Shown here in pieces: positions 27,503-36,470 of a DNA stretch of 64,000 nt. Made by a program: the position numbers and the translations under genes. Origin of the DNA: a bacterium (GTDB lineage Bacteria > Actinomycetota > Acidimicrobiia > Spongiisociales > ZC4RG35); the NCBI GenBank assembly GCA_024638655.1, contig JAHEJW010000001.1:119473-183472 (forward strand), written 5' to 3'. The notes beneath the pieces are model-generated. The model ran no database searches. It had not been told where the DNA came from and worked only from the letters and a program-made list of their open reading frames with translations. The number at the start of each line of letters is the position of its first letter. The stretch's first letter is position 1.

Positions 27503-28501
27503 TCAATACTCGTCGTCGGGTCGTCTCTGCTTGGACGGTGCGACCCGGGGAGGCTCGCCGGGCATCTTGGGGTAATGGGGAGGCCAGGGAGCATCGCCAT
27601 CGCCGTTGGCCTCGTCCCTGACGACCCACTCCATGAGGGTGTCGATTCGGCCTACGGCCTCGTCGATACCCTCGGTGAGGTCGCCAACCGCCTTCCAGCG
27701 CTCCGAGTACGAGCCGAGTGGGAAGTCCTCGACTTCCACATCGTCTAGCTCATCCCACGAGAACGGAGCCGAGACGAAGCCTGTGGGTCTGACCCCATAA
27801 GCCGATGAAACGGTCTTGTCTCTGGCGTTCTGGTTGTAGTCCACGAACACGCCTTGGCGCTCTTCTTTCCACCACGCGGTGGTGACCAGGCCCATCCGGC
27901 GCTCCAACTCCCGGGCAAAGGCGAGAACGGCGCGTCGGGTCTGGAAAAAGTCCCAGATCGGTTCGATCCGCACGTAGACGTGGATCCCGCGGCTTCCCGA
28001 TGTCTTGGGCCAGCCGACCAGCTCGAGCTCGTCGAGGAGCTCCTTCCCGCCTCGCACCGCCTCACGGACCTGATCGAACGAGACGCCCGGTGTGGGGTCG
28101 AAGTCGAAGCGGATCTCATCGGGATGGTCGGTGTCCTCGGCGCGAACCGGCCACGGGTGGAAATCGAGACATCCGAGTTGGGCGAGACGCACCACGTCGG
28201 CCTCCGACCTCGGCACGTTCATCTTCCCGGGCCGCTGGGAGGGGAATCTGATCTGGACGGTCTCGAACGGGGAGTTCTTCGCGGCCCGCTTGTGATAGAT
28301 CGGGTCCACCGTGACATCTTGCATATACCTCTTGAGCATCGTTGGCCGCCCGTACACCCCCCGCAGGGCGCCCGACGCGACCTGGACGAAGTGCTCGACG
28401 ACGTCGAGCTTGGTCCATCCGCGACCCGGGAAAACGACCCGATCGGGGCTGGAGATCTTCACCTCCTCACCCCCTACCGCAACATCGACATGATCAGACA
28501 T
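27503..28501 (-). CDS. LigD-type primase/polymerase domain protein (standalone)
   Basis: Standalone archaeo-eukaryotic primase-type polymerase of the LigD POL family, 332 residues. Such proteins fill gaps with NTPs or dNTPs in non-homologous end joining or excision repair. The catalytic metal Asp pair is in DEIRFDFDPTPG, the conserved His motif in TSGSRGIHVYVR, and the third acidic region follows in the VFVDYNQNARDKTVSSAYGV segment. A basic, Pro-rich tail ends the protein. It corresponds to PolD1/PolD2-like mycobacterial proteins. No ligase domain is fused; ligC is nearby. No Ku gene lies in the window. Confidence 0.93.
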   Translation of the reverse strand: MSDHVDVAVGGEEVKISSPDRVVFPGRGWTKLDVVEHFVQVASGALRGVYGRPTMLKRYMQDVTVDPIYHKRAAKNSPFETVQIRFPSQRPGKMNVPRSEADVVRLAQLGCLDFHPWPVRAEDTDHPDEIRFDFDPTPGVSFDQVREAVRGGKELLDELELVGWPKTSGSRGIHVYVRIEPIWDFFQTRRAVLAFARELERRMGLVTTAWWKEERQGVFVDYNQNARDKTVSSAYGVRPTGFVSAPFSWDELDDVEVEDFPLGSYSERWKAVGDLTEGIDEAVGRIDTLMEWVVRDEANGDGDAPWPPHYPKMPGEPPRVAPSKQRRPDDEY

Positions 28502-28673
28502 GTTCGATCCTCGAGCTGGTTGCCATGGCGCTGGAAGACCTTAGGCCGGACAGGCAATGCCGACATCGACTAGGAGGCGATTGGCATGCAGGGGTTTGAG
28601 GCGACCCTCGGGAGCCCGGAAACCTAAGCTGACCGCCGGACCCCATCACTGTCGCGACACGAGGAGCGGGCTT

Positions 28674-30335
28674 ATGGACCTGGTCGAGAAGATCAGAGAC
28701 TCGGTCATCGGTAGAGACACCGCCGTCGAGACTCCATTCGGCCTGCGTCGGGTCACTTACGCCGACTACACGGCGTCGGGACGCTCCTTGTCCTTCATCG
28801 AGGAGTACATCCGGGAACGCGTCCTGCCTCTTTACGCCAACACGCACACCGAGACTTCGGGCACCGGGCTCCAGACCACCAGGTTCCGTGAGGACGCCAG
28901 GGAAATCATCAGGGAAGCCGTGGGCGCCGACCGCGCGGAGCACGCCGTGATCTTCGCCGGGAGCGGCTCGACCGGTGCCGTAGACCGGCTGATCAACATC
29001 CTGGGAATCCGCCTACCGGCCCCTCTCGATGAGACCCACCATCTCAGCTCTCAAATACCGCACGTGCGTCGCCCTGTCATCTTCGTCGGCCCGTATGAGC
29101 ATCACTCCAACGAGCTGCCTTGGCGGGAATCGTTGGCCGATGTGATCGAGATCGATGAGGATGCCGATGGTCGAATCGACCTCCGGCAGCTGGAGGAGCG
29201 GCTCATCGAGTACCGAGATCGCCCGCTGAGGATTGGGTCTTTCTCCGCTGCATCGAACGTCACCGGAATCATCTCGGATACTTGGGCGATTTCACAGCTC
29301 CTCCACTCCCACGGAGCGCTGAGCTTCTGGGACTTCGCCGCGTCGGCTCCATACGTGGGGGTCGAGATGGGAATCAAGCAAGACGATGACCTCGCCTATA
29401 AGGATGCGGTCTTCATATCGCCCCACAAGCTCATCGGTGGGCCCGGCACTCCTGGAGTCCTCGTCGTCAGGCGCGACCTCCTGACCAACACGGTACCGGC
29501 GGTGCCCGGCGGGGGAACCGTGCAATACGTGTCGCCCGATCATCACACCTACATCCCGGATCAGGAGCATCGCGAGGAAGGAGGAACGCCCGCCATCATC
29601 GAGTCGATCCGGGCGGGGCTGGTCTTCAAGCTGAAGAGCGAGGTCGGGATAGACCGGATTCGTCAACTGGAGCACGGGTTCATAACTCGTGCCATCGACT
29701 CGTGGGGCGAGAACCCGAACATCAGAATCCTCGGCAACCCCAGCGCAGACCGCCTCTCCATCGTCAGTTTCGTCGTCAAGGCGCCGGGCGGGGTCCTACA
29801 TCACAACTTTGTCGTGGCTGTTCTCAATGACCTGTTCGGGATCCAGGCAAGGGGTGGTTGCTCCTGCGCAGGCCCCTATGGGCACAGACTCCTCGGCATC
29901 GACCTCGAGACCAGCAGCCGTTTCGAGAGTGTCATTGCCGAAGGCTGCGAGGTGATCAAGCCGGGATGGGTTCGACTGAACTTCAACTACTTCATACCCG
30001 AGGAGGAGTTCGGCTACATCCTCCAGGCTGTGCATATGGTCGCAAATGAGGGTTGGAAGCTTCTGCCGCTCTACACCTTCGACGTGGCCAGCGCGGTGTG
30101 GCGGCACCGGGACGGGCTGCCCAAGCCGCCGGCCAGTCTGCGCGAGGCAGACTTCATCGGACTCGATCAGGGCCCCGCGCCGGTGACTCTGCCCATCGAA
30201 GCCCTCGATGATCACCTGGAGGAGGCCAAGCGCTACCTGGCGAACTCTCCGACGCAGAGCAACGGATGTCCCACACTGTCACCAGAGGCTGAAGAGTTGA
30301 GATGGTTCCCGACACCAATGGAGGTAGGAGCGTGA
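28674..30335 (+). CDS. class V aminotransferase-fold PLP enzyme (cysteine desulfurase-like)
   Basis: PLP-dependent enzyme, 553 residues, larger than SufS/IscS (about 400). The ATG at 28674 has a GAGGAG ribosome site; the open frame upstream is spurious. Segments seen: TYADYTASGRSL and YANTHTETSGTG at the N-terminus, GSGSTGAVDRLI at the cofactor phosphate, DFAASAPYVGVEM (PLP ring Asp), the Schiff-base Lys in FISPHKLIGGPG, and a Cys-rich RGGCSCAGPYGHRLLG late in the chain. The C-terminal 100 residues are extra. It could be a desulfurase or a selenocysteine-lyase relative; substrate unknown. It is coupled to the next small gene. Confidence 0.82.
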   Translation: MDLVEKIRDSVIGRDTAVETPFGLRRVTYADYTASGRSLSFIEEYIRERVLPLYANTHTETSGTGLQTTRFREDAREIIREAVGADRAEHAVIFAGSGSTGAVDRLINILGIRLPAPLDETHHLSSQIPHVRRPVIFVGPYEHHSNELPWRESLADVIEIDEDADGRIDLRQLEERLIEYRDRPLRIGSFSAASNVTGIISDTWAISQLLHSHGALSFWDFAASAPYVGVEMGIKQDDDLAYKDAVFISPHKLIGGPGTPGVLVVRRDLLTNTVPAVPGGGTVQYVSPDHHTYIPDQEHREEGGTPAIIESIRAGLVFKLKSEVGIDRIRQLEHGFITRAIDSWGENPNIRILGNPSADRLSIVSFVVKAPGGVLHHNFVVAVLNDLFGIQARGGCSCAGPYGHRLLGIDLETSSRFESVIAEGCEVIKPGWVRLNFNYFIPEEEFGYILQAVHMVANEGWKLLPLYTFDVASAVWRHRDGLPKPPASLREADFIGLDQGPAPVTLPIEALDDHLEEAKRYLANSPTQSNGCPTLSPEAEELRWFPTPMEVGA

Positions 30336-30811
30336 GCGAGCCCGAAGAGAGTCAGAGCAGCAGCGATCTGGCCCACTGGCACCGGACGATGGCGCCGATT
30401 GCCTTTAATCGCGCCTGGGAGCTGCTCGACAGATCGGACCTCGATTCTGAAGAAGAAGAGGAGATGCTGGCGGCCGCATTCGCCCAGCGACATCACTGGT
30501 ACGAGATCGGCGAACCTCGCAATTGGGCGATTGCCGACTGGCAGGTGTCCCGGGTCACAGCTGTGGTGGGACAGGCCGACTTGGCCAGGCGGTTCGGCCT
30601 CAGATCTCTCGAGGTCGCCCAGGCCCACAATCTCGGGCCGTTCCTCGAGGGGTTCGCACACGAGGCGATCGCCCGCGCCGCCGCAGTTGTCGATGACGTC
30701 GAAACGTTCACCGAGCACCTCAACGCAGCCAAGGCCCTTGTTGGAGCCATCGAAGACGACGAGGAGCGGCACACACTCGAGTCGGACCTCGCCGAGATGG
30801 GCGAGACCTGA
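30332..30811 (+). CDS. hypothetical helical protein coupled to the PLP enzyme
   Basis: Unrecognised 159-residue protein, all-helical and acidic, with a TPR-like feel (helices around AFNRAWELLDRSDL, AFAQRHHWYEIG, RFGLRSLEVAQAHNLG). The GTG at 30332 overlaps the PLP-enzyme stop and has a GGAGG at 30320; an ATG at 30302 in frame is possible. Translational coupling suggests it acts with that enzyme, for example as a small partner, but nothing in the sequence shows how. Confidence 0.7.
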   Translation: MSEPEESQSSSDLAHWHRTMAPIAFNRAWELLDRSDLDSEEEEEMLAAAFAQRHHWYEIGEPRNWAIADWQVSRVTAVVGQADLARRFGLRSLEVAQAHNLGPFLEGFAHEAIARAAAVVDDVETFTEHLNAAKALVGAIEDDEERHTLESDLAEMGET

Positions 30812-30879
30812 CCACCGAGTCACTGTTCAAACTCGTCGTTCGCGATGCCGTCAACCGGACTCCAGCGAACGAATCTCGG

Positions 30880-31359
30880 TTGAGAACGCTGACGGAGGCC
30901 GTCTACTCACTTGAAGACGCCGCCGGCTGGCCCGGCAGAGACCTCGAATGGTCCGCGGCACAGATCGACATCTTCCTTTCCGACGAGACGGACAGGCTCG
31001 CTTCATATGCGGGCGTGGTCGTGAGGCAGGGTCGAGTCGACCATCGGCCGGTTGTCATCGGAGGAGTCGGGGGTGTCAAGACGCATCCCGATGCACGCGG
31101 CAAGGGCTACGCCGCGGTCGTGATGACAGAAGCGGCGCTCTTCTGGGCTGACCGGAGGGTCGATTTCGGGCTCCTCGTCTGTGAGCCGGGCCTGATCGAC
31201 TACTACTCACGGCTTGGGTGGTCCGAATTCAGCGGAACCCTAATGACGCTCCAGAAGGGGCGGTTGGAGCCCTTCGAGTTCAACCGTGTCATGGTGCGCG
31301 ACGTCGCCTCCCGGGCTCCAGTCGTAGGGACCATCGACCTCGCGGGCCCACCCTGGTAA
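30880..31359 (+). CDS. GNAT-family N-acetyltransferase-like protein
   Basis: Predicted acetyl-CoA-dependent N-acyltransferase. The core GGVGGVKTHPDARGKGYAAVVM is motif A (Q/RxxGxG/A type) of GNAT proteins, followed by a beta-bulge strand FGLLVCEPGLIDYYSRLGW. The start is uncertain: TTG at 30880 gives 159 residues but lacks a good ribosome site, while the frame is open up to the previous stop (CTG at 30808). Substrate unknown. Confidence 0.75.
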   Translation: MRTLTEAVYSLEDAAGWPGRDLEWSAAQIDIFLSDETDRLASYAGVVVRQGRVDHRPVVIGGVGGVKTHPDARGKGYAAVVMTEAALFWADRRVDFGLLVCEPGLIDYYSRLGWSEFSGTLMTLQKGRLEPFEFNRVMVRDVASRAPVVGTIDLAGPPW

Positions 31360-31377
31360 GCAGATCGACAGGGTGGG
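31347..31377. terminator. inverted repeat overlapping the GNAT stop codon
   Basis: CCCACCCT at 31347-31354 pairs perfectly with AGGGTGGG at 31370-31377 around a 15-base loop that includes the TAA stop. It lies between the convergent GNAT and aldehyde dehydrogenase genes, only 24 bases apart, and could terminate transcription from both sides. No U-tract is seen. Confidence 0.5.
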
Positions 31378-31383
31378 GCGGGC

Positions 31384-32964
31384 CTACTTGTAGAAGGGAA
31401 GCCGCCGCAAGAGCTTGAGCATGTGGCCGAGAAGTCGCTGGTACAGGCCGTATCCGATTCCGAAAGGCGGAGCGAACGCCGGGATGACCCGTTGAACAGC
31501 AATCGTCTGTGACTCGGTGAACTTCAACAGCCCGATTTCACCGTGGCGTCTCGAGATCCCTGAGGCCTTCATCCCGCCCATTGGCGCGTCGTAGCTGGAC
31601 CAGGCGGCCGCATATCCGTCGTTGACCCCAACAGTCCCGGCATGAAGGTCCGAGGCAATCTCAACTCCCCGATCGGTGTCCGAAGTCCAAACGCTGAAGT
31701 TGAGCCCGTATTCGGAGTCGTTCGCCAGAGCGACAGCTTCTTCGACTGTCGAGAAGCCGTAGACAGAGACCACCGGACCGAAGGTCTCCGAACGACACAA
31801 CAGCATGTCGTCGCCAACCTCCGTCAGGACTGTCGGCTCGTAGAAAGTCGGCCCAATGTCCGGACGCGGTTTGCCGCCGGTGAGGAGTGTCGCCCCTTTC
31901 GCCACTGCGTCCTCCACGTGTGAGTGCACTCTGTCCAGATGCTCGGAGTCGATCATTGCGCTGAGCCCGGAAGAGAAGTCGAACATCGCAGTCATGGGCA
32001 GCGACCGGGAGTAGTCGACGAATCTGGCGATGAAGTCATCCAGGACCGTCTCGGCCACGTAGATCCTCTCCATGGCGATGCAGAGTTGGCCGCCGTTCGC
32101 ATAAACGGCGCGCGCCACCCCAGGGATGGTCCTCGACAGGTCGGCATCGGACAAGACAACGGTCGCGTTCTTGCCACCAAGCTCCATCGAAGCTGCCACC
32201 AGCCTCTTGCCGGCGTGGGCAGACACGATCCTGCCGACTTCGGTCGAGCCAGTGAAGTTGATGAAATCGACCTCGTCGATGAGAGCCGACCCGGCGGTCT
32301 CCCCGTAGCCGCTGACCACTTGGAGGACATCGGCGGGGAGTCCAGCCTCATCGAGAAGAGTTGCACCGAAGACAGCGGAGTATGGGGTCTTCTCGTCTGG
32401 CTTCACCACAACGCCATTGCCGGCAATCAATGCCGCGATGATGTCCGATATCGATAGCGTGAAAGGGAAGTTCCAGGGTGTGATGTTGCCGACGACCCCA
32501 ATCGGATGCTGGTATTCCCATGCCGACGTGAAACCGGGCAGCGAAACAGCTCTCCTCTTTCTACGTAGCAGCCGGGGGGCGGTGTTGAGGTAATACCGAG
32601 TTGTCGCAACAGTGTCGAAGACTTCCTCAAAAGCCGGCACACGCGCCTTGCCGGCCTCGAGTTGGAGCAGGTCCATCGCGATGTCGGCGTTGTCGATGAG
32701 CAGATCATGAAAGCGGGTCAGGATCCGAGATCGCGCCGCCAGCCCCATCTCCGCCCATCTGCGTTGGGCGCGCCGGGCACGTTCCACAGCTTCGGCAACA
32801 TCGGTGGCCGTGGCATCCGGGACTGTTCCCAACACCTCACCGGTGAACGGCGCTCTGACTTCGATCCGATCTCGATCGGCGGGGACGGAGATTCTGTTCT
32901 CCAGTCGCTGGAGCAGAGCCGAGTCGACGTGCGGTGCCGCCTCCAAAGCCGTGCTGCCAGACAT
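31384..32964 (-). CDS. NAD(P)-dependent aldehyde dehydrogenase (succinate-semialdehyde dehydrogenase-like)
   Basis: Oxidises an aldehyde to the acid. At 526 residues it is slightly longer than typical. It shows GVVGNITPWNFPFTLSI, the NAD-binding NFTGSTEVGRIV, the catalytic Glu in ASMELGGKNATVVL and the catalytic Cys in YANGGQLCIAMERIYV. It resembles the mycobacterial GabD2 group (succinate semialdehyde), but the substrate is inferred from similarity only. The C-terminal 20 residues (RLLGHMLKLLRRLPFYK) form a basic amphipathic tail that may contact membrane. Confidence 0.92.
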   Translation of the reverse strand: MSGSTALEAAPHVDSALLQRLENRISVPADRDRIEVRAPFTGEVLGTVPDATATDVAEAVERARRAQRRWAEMGLAARSRILTRFHDLLIDNADIAMDLLQLEAGKARVPAFEEVFDTVATTRYYLNTAPRLLRRKRRAVSLPGFTSAWEYQHPIGVVGNITPWNFPFTLSISDIIAALIAGNGVVVKPDEKTPYSAVFGATLLDEAGLPADVLQVVSGYGETAGSALIDEVDFINFTGSTEVGRIVSAHAGKRLVAASMELGGKNATVVLSDADLSRTIPGVARAVYANGGQLCIAMERIYVAETVLDDFIARFVDYSRSLPMTAMFDFSSGLSAMIDSEHLDRVHSHVEDAVAKGATLLTGGKPRPDIGPTFYEPTVLTEVGDDMLLCRSETFGPVVSVYGFSTVEEAVALANDSEYGLNFSVWTSDTDRGVEIASDLHAGTVGVNDGYAAAWSSYDAPMGGMKASGISRRHGEIGLLKFTESQTIAVQRVIPAFAPPFGIGYGLYQRLLGHMLKLLRRLPFYK

Positions 32965-33002
32965 GTGTTCAGCCTACCGGCCGGCTGATCGGAGGCGTTC
33001 GG

Positions 33003-33650
33003 CTACCTGGCCAAACGCTCCGACAGGAATTCGAGGGAACGTTTCCAGGCGAGATCGAAAGAATCGGGGTCGAAGGTCTCGCCATCCGGCTCGCAAAACC
33101 CGTGACGGGTCCCCGAGTATCGCAACACCGCCACCTCGAGATCCTCCAGACCCATCGTGGCCTCCATGAACACCGCCTCATCGTCGGAGATGTAATCGTC
33201 CTCCTCCGCAAGATGGATCAGATACGCCGACTGAGATCCGGCAAAGTCGATCTGCTGGCTTCCGTAGAACGAGATGGCCGCTGTGATGAGGTCAGGAAGG
33301 CGCACTGAAGCCCACAAGGCGAGCGAGCCGCCCATACCGAAGCCGATGATGGCGATCGGGCCCTCCGAAGCTTTCTCATAGAGCAGGCCGGCTGCGGACA
33401 GGACGAGCGAGGCCAGCCGGTCCGGGCTGGCGGCACCGAGATGATCGAGAGCTTCCTGCTCCGAATCTGGCAGCTCCCCGAAGTTTATGTCAGGCGCCAG
33501 CACCGTGTATCCGTGGTCGGCCAGATCGTCGGCCAGGCCCTTGACCGATGATGTCAGACCCCAGAAGGAGTGCAGGAGGAGTATGCCCCGGCCGGGGCCT
33601 TCATCGTCTTGCACGAAGTATGCGAGATCTCGTACCACGTCCAAACTCAT
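33003..33650 (-). CDS. dienelactone hydrolase family protein with Gly in place of the nucleophile
   Basis: Alpha/beta hydrolase of the dienelactone hydrolase family, 215 residues. The order of motifs is right: LLHSFWGLTSSVKGLAD near the oxyanion strand, the nucleophile elbow IGFGMGGSLALW, the acid loop HLAEEDDYIS and the His in SGTRHGFCEP. In family enzymes the elbow reads G-x-C/S-x-G-G; here the third residue is Gly, encoded by GGT, one base away from Cys (TGT) or Ser (AGT). The Asp and His remain. It may be inactive, use another mechanism, or reflect a sequencing error. It is 38 bases from the aldehyde dehydrogenase gene, same strand. Confidence 0.85.
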   Translation of the reverse strand: MSLDVVRDLAYFVQDDEGPGRGILLLHSFWGLTSSVKGLADDLADHGYTVLAPDINFGELPDSEQEALDHLGAASPDRLASLVLSAAGLLYEKASEGPIAIIGFGMGGSLALWASVRLPDLITAAISFYGSQQIDFAGSQSAYLIHLAEEDDYISDDEAVFMEATMGLEDLEVAVLRYSGTRHGFCEPDGETFDPDSFDLAWKRSLEFLSERLAR

Positions 33651-33693
33651 CTCGTCTGAATGCCGAAACTAGGCGAAGTTCTACGATGCAACG

Positions 33694-35337
33694 ATGCCGT
33701 CAGCGGTCGAGCCCCTTCGCTACTCGCAGTTCAGATCGCTATGGGCGGCGAACATCTTGTCGGCGTCTGGCAGCTTCATCCAAACCGTCGCCGGCTCCTG
33801 GCTGATGTTCGAGCTGACAGAGTCCAGCACATGGGTGGGGTTGATGGTCTCCTCATCGCTCCTTCCCTTGTTCTTCCTCTCCCTCACGGCAGGCGCCCTC
33901 GCCGACAAGTTCGATCGGACGAAGATCATGCTGATCGCCCAAGGCATCATGGGTGGCTCCGCGATCGTGATGGCCACGCTCACTTATCTGGACCTCATCA
34001 CGCCGGGGCTCCTCTTGGGGTTGGGACTGGTGCTCGGCGGGGGTCTTGCCCTCAACATCCCGGCGTGGCAGGCGCTCGTGCCCGATCTCGTCCCCCGCGG
34101 CCTGGTGGCATCCGCCGTCGCACTCCAATCAGCGGCGTTCAACGCTGCCAGGGCCGTTGGACCTGCCATCGGCGGATTGATCCTCGTCGCCTACGGAGCC
34201 GCCGCCGCCTTTGCAGTCAACGCTGCGACGTATGTCGTTGTAGTCGGTGTCTTGATAGTCATCGGACCGAAGCTGACAGCGAGGACCCCGGAGAAATCCT
34301 CGATGCGATCTGCCATCTCCCAGGGTGTGCGTTACGCCAGGTTCACTCCCGAGTTTCGCAACCTGATTGGGCTGGTGTCCCTGTTTGCAATCACGTCCGC
34401 TGTTATACAAGCGGTGCTCCCGGTGCACACGGTCACCCTCGGAGGCGCCGAAGCCACATACGGGCTTCTGCTCGGCGCCATGGGTGCCGGGGCGCTGATC
34501 GGAGCAATCATGAGACAGCGCGTCCTGGCTCGAATCAGCAGCAGCTCGGTTCCGTACACGATCGGCGCCTTCGGGATTTGTGGCGTCCTTCTCGGCTTGG
34601 CCCCCAACGCCGGTGTGGGCTTCGGAACCATGCTTGCCATCGGGTTCTTCTGGTTGCTCACCCTCAGCACATTGAATGCATCTGCGCAACTGATGGCTCC
34701 AGAGTGGATCCGGGGCCGCGCCATGTCTCTGTACACCCTTGCCTTCGCCGGAATCCTCCCCCTCGGATCGATCCTCTCGGGCGTCGTAGCGGACTGGATC
34801 GGGACCACCGGATCCCTGGTTGTCTTCTCGTCGGGAGCCATCGCCGTCGGTGTGCTCGCACCCAGATTCCGCGTGCCTCCCATACATGAGATCGAAACGC
34901 CTGAATTCAGCACCAGGGGTGCGGCACATGCGGACATCGGCGGGCTCGAAGGAGGTCCCGTCATCGTCCTGAACACTTGGACGGTCAACGAGGACGATCT
35001 GGCCGAGTTCGCCTCCGTGATGAGTGAGATCCGGCTGGTCCGGCTGACCACCGGTGCCTACAGGTGGCGGCTGTTCAGAGACATAGCCGACCCGACACGT
35101 CTGACTGAGCTGTTCGCCGTGCAGAGTTGGGAAGAGCACCTGGCCCAGCATCGCCGTATCGACGACTCCTCGGCTGAGCTAATCGCAAAAGCGAGGTCAT
35201 TCGACGTCGCGGATGGGCCCCGAAGCCGGCATCTCATCGCCATCGACGTCGAAGACCCACCAGACTTCGACGCGATGATCGCCGCCCATTCGATGATGCA
35301 CGAGACCGATGCGTCGGTGCGTCTCGACACCGGCTGA
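33694..35337 (+). CDS. MFS transporter (EntS/MFS_3 type) with C-terminal ABM-like domain
   Basis: Major facilitator exporter, about 12 TM helices in residues 10-400, with the conserved loop 2-3 motif GALADKFDRTKIML and PAWQALVPDLVPR. The 547-residue length exceeds MFS_3 proteins because of a soluble C-terminal domain (about 430-545) with the alpha+beta pattern of antibiotic-biosynthesis-monooxygenase folds (NTWTVNEDDLAEFASVM, then LFAVQSWEEHLAQHRR). Similar fusions occur in some actinobacterial and proteobacterial MFS_3 proteins. Substrate unknown. It is divergent from the DLH-like gene. Confidence 0.9.
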   Translation: MPSAVEPLRYSQFRSLWAANILSASGSFIQTVAGSWLMFELTESSTWVGLMVSSSLLPLFFLSLTAGALADKFDRTKIMLIAQGIMGGSAIVMATLTYLDLITPGLLLGLGLVLGGGLALNIPAWQALVPDLVPRGLVASAVALQSAAFNAARAVGPAIGGLILVAYGAAAAFAVNAATYVVVVGVLIVIGPKLTARTPEKSSMRSAISQGVRYARFTPEFRNLIGLVSLFAITSAVIQAVLPVHTVTLGGAEATYGLLLGAMGAGALIGAIMRQRVLARISSSSVPYTIGAFGICGVLLGLAPNAGVGFGTMLAIGFFWLLTLSTLNASAQLMAPEWIRGRAMSLYTLAFAGILPLGSILSGVVADWIGTTGSLVVFSSGAIAVGVLAPRFRVPPIHEIETPEFSTRGAAHADIGGLEGGPVIVLNTWTVNEDDLAEFASVMSEIRLVRLTTGAYRWRLFRDIADPTRLTELFAVQSWEEHLAQHRRIDDSSAELIAKARSFDVADGPRSRHLIAIDVEDPPDFDAMIAAHSMMHETDASVRLDTG

Positions 35338-35393
35338 CGCGTCGGTCCCCTATCGCTCGAACGGGTAACCTCAGTCAGGAGGTAGCGATCGTC

Positions 35394-36464
35394 ATGACAG
35401 CCGATGTCGGCACACCCACCACCCGTATCACGACGTCGGCCGGCGAGGACCTCGTTACCGCCCTTCTGGCCGCCTGGCTGACTGTCGGCGGATTCGTCGA
35501 TGGCTTCGCCCACCGGAACCTCGACACTCCTGAGACCTTCTTCACACCGTGGCACGGGATCCTCTATACGGGTTTCATTGCGGTTACGGGCTGGGTCGTC
35601 TGGCTGATCGTTCGGCGAAGGCCGCGCGCCCAAACACTGCGAGAGTCGGTTCCTGTGGGCTATGAGACCGCAGTCGCCGGCATCCTCGTGTTCATGGCCG
35701 GCGGGGTCGGCGACGGACTCTGGCACAGTCTCTTCGGTATCGAGGTCTCCATCGATGCGTTGCTTTCCCCGACCCACTTGCTGCTTCTCTTGGGGGCTCT
35801 TCTCATCGTGTCAGGGCCGCTCCGATCGCGCTGGCAGGACGTCGAATACGATCCCAAAAGGCTGGACAGATTCCTCCCACCAGTCATCGCAGTCACGATG
35901 GGGGCAGCAGAGCTCGGCTTCTTCTTCCAGTACGTCGACGGACTGAGTACCCGTTTCATGCAGGTCCCTTACCTTCCGGGTCCCGAGGAGGGCTACTTCG
36001 AGTTGGTGGCGGGGCTGTCTTCGATTCTCATCACCACCGTCATCCTGGTGGGCGGGCTCCTACTGCTTCTCCGAAGGTGGACGATCCCACCGGGAACGGC
36101 GTTGGTGCTCTTCACTGTGTTTGGAGCACTGATGGAGCTCCTCGAGGGTTACGACTTCCCAGAGGATCTGATCGCTCCTGTGATCGCCGGTGTCGCCGCC
36201 GAGGTGATGCTCTTCTGGGTGACGCCGAGACTCCGACAGGACGTCGGCGTTCGGTTACTCGCTTTCGTGGTGCCCGTCGTCATGTGGGTCACTCGGTTCA
36301 TCGTCTTCGAGCAATTCTCCGACATCGCATGGCCCGTCTCGGTCTGGACCGGGACGATCTTCTTCGCTGGTTTGGCCGGTGTGGGATTGAGCATCCTCTC
36401 CAATCCCCCCTCTGCCCATTCAGTTCCGGTCGGCGAGCTGACCCGCCCTTTCCGGGGCTCTTGA
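35394..36464 (+). CDS. polytopic membrane protein with conserved His/Asp motifs, unrecognised
   Basis: 356-residue membrane protein with about eight TM segments; AGGAGG lies upstream of the ATG. Several helices carry His and Asp: VDGFAHRNLDTPETFFTPWH, then GGVGDGLWHSLFGIE and LLSPTHLLLLLGALL. The repeated His at helix ends could bind haem or metal, but I do not recognise the family. It ends 103 bases before the ECF sigma gene, and two hairpins lie between them. The final 20 residues are a soluble tail. Confidence 0.7.
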   Translation: MTADVGTPTTRITTSAGEDLVTALLAAWLTVGGFVDGFAHRNLDTPETFFTPWHGILYTGFIAVTGWVVWLIVRRRPRAQTLRESVPVGYETAVAGILVFMAGGVGDGLWHSLFGIEVSIDALLSPTHLLLLLGALLIVSGPLRSRWQDVEYDPKRLDRFLPPVIAVTMGAAELGFFFQYVDGLSTRFMQVPYLPGPEEGYFELVAGLSSILITTVILVGGLLLLLRRWTIPPGTALVLFTVFGALMELLEGYDFPEDLIAPVIAGVAAEVMLFWVTPRLRQDVGVRLLAFVVPVVMWVTRFIVFEQFSDIAWPVSVWTGTIFFAGLAGVGLSILSNPPSAHSVPVGELTRPFRGS

Positions 36465-36470
36465 GGGTCG

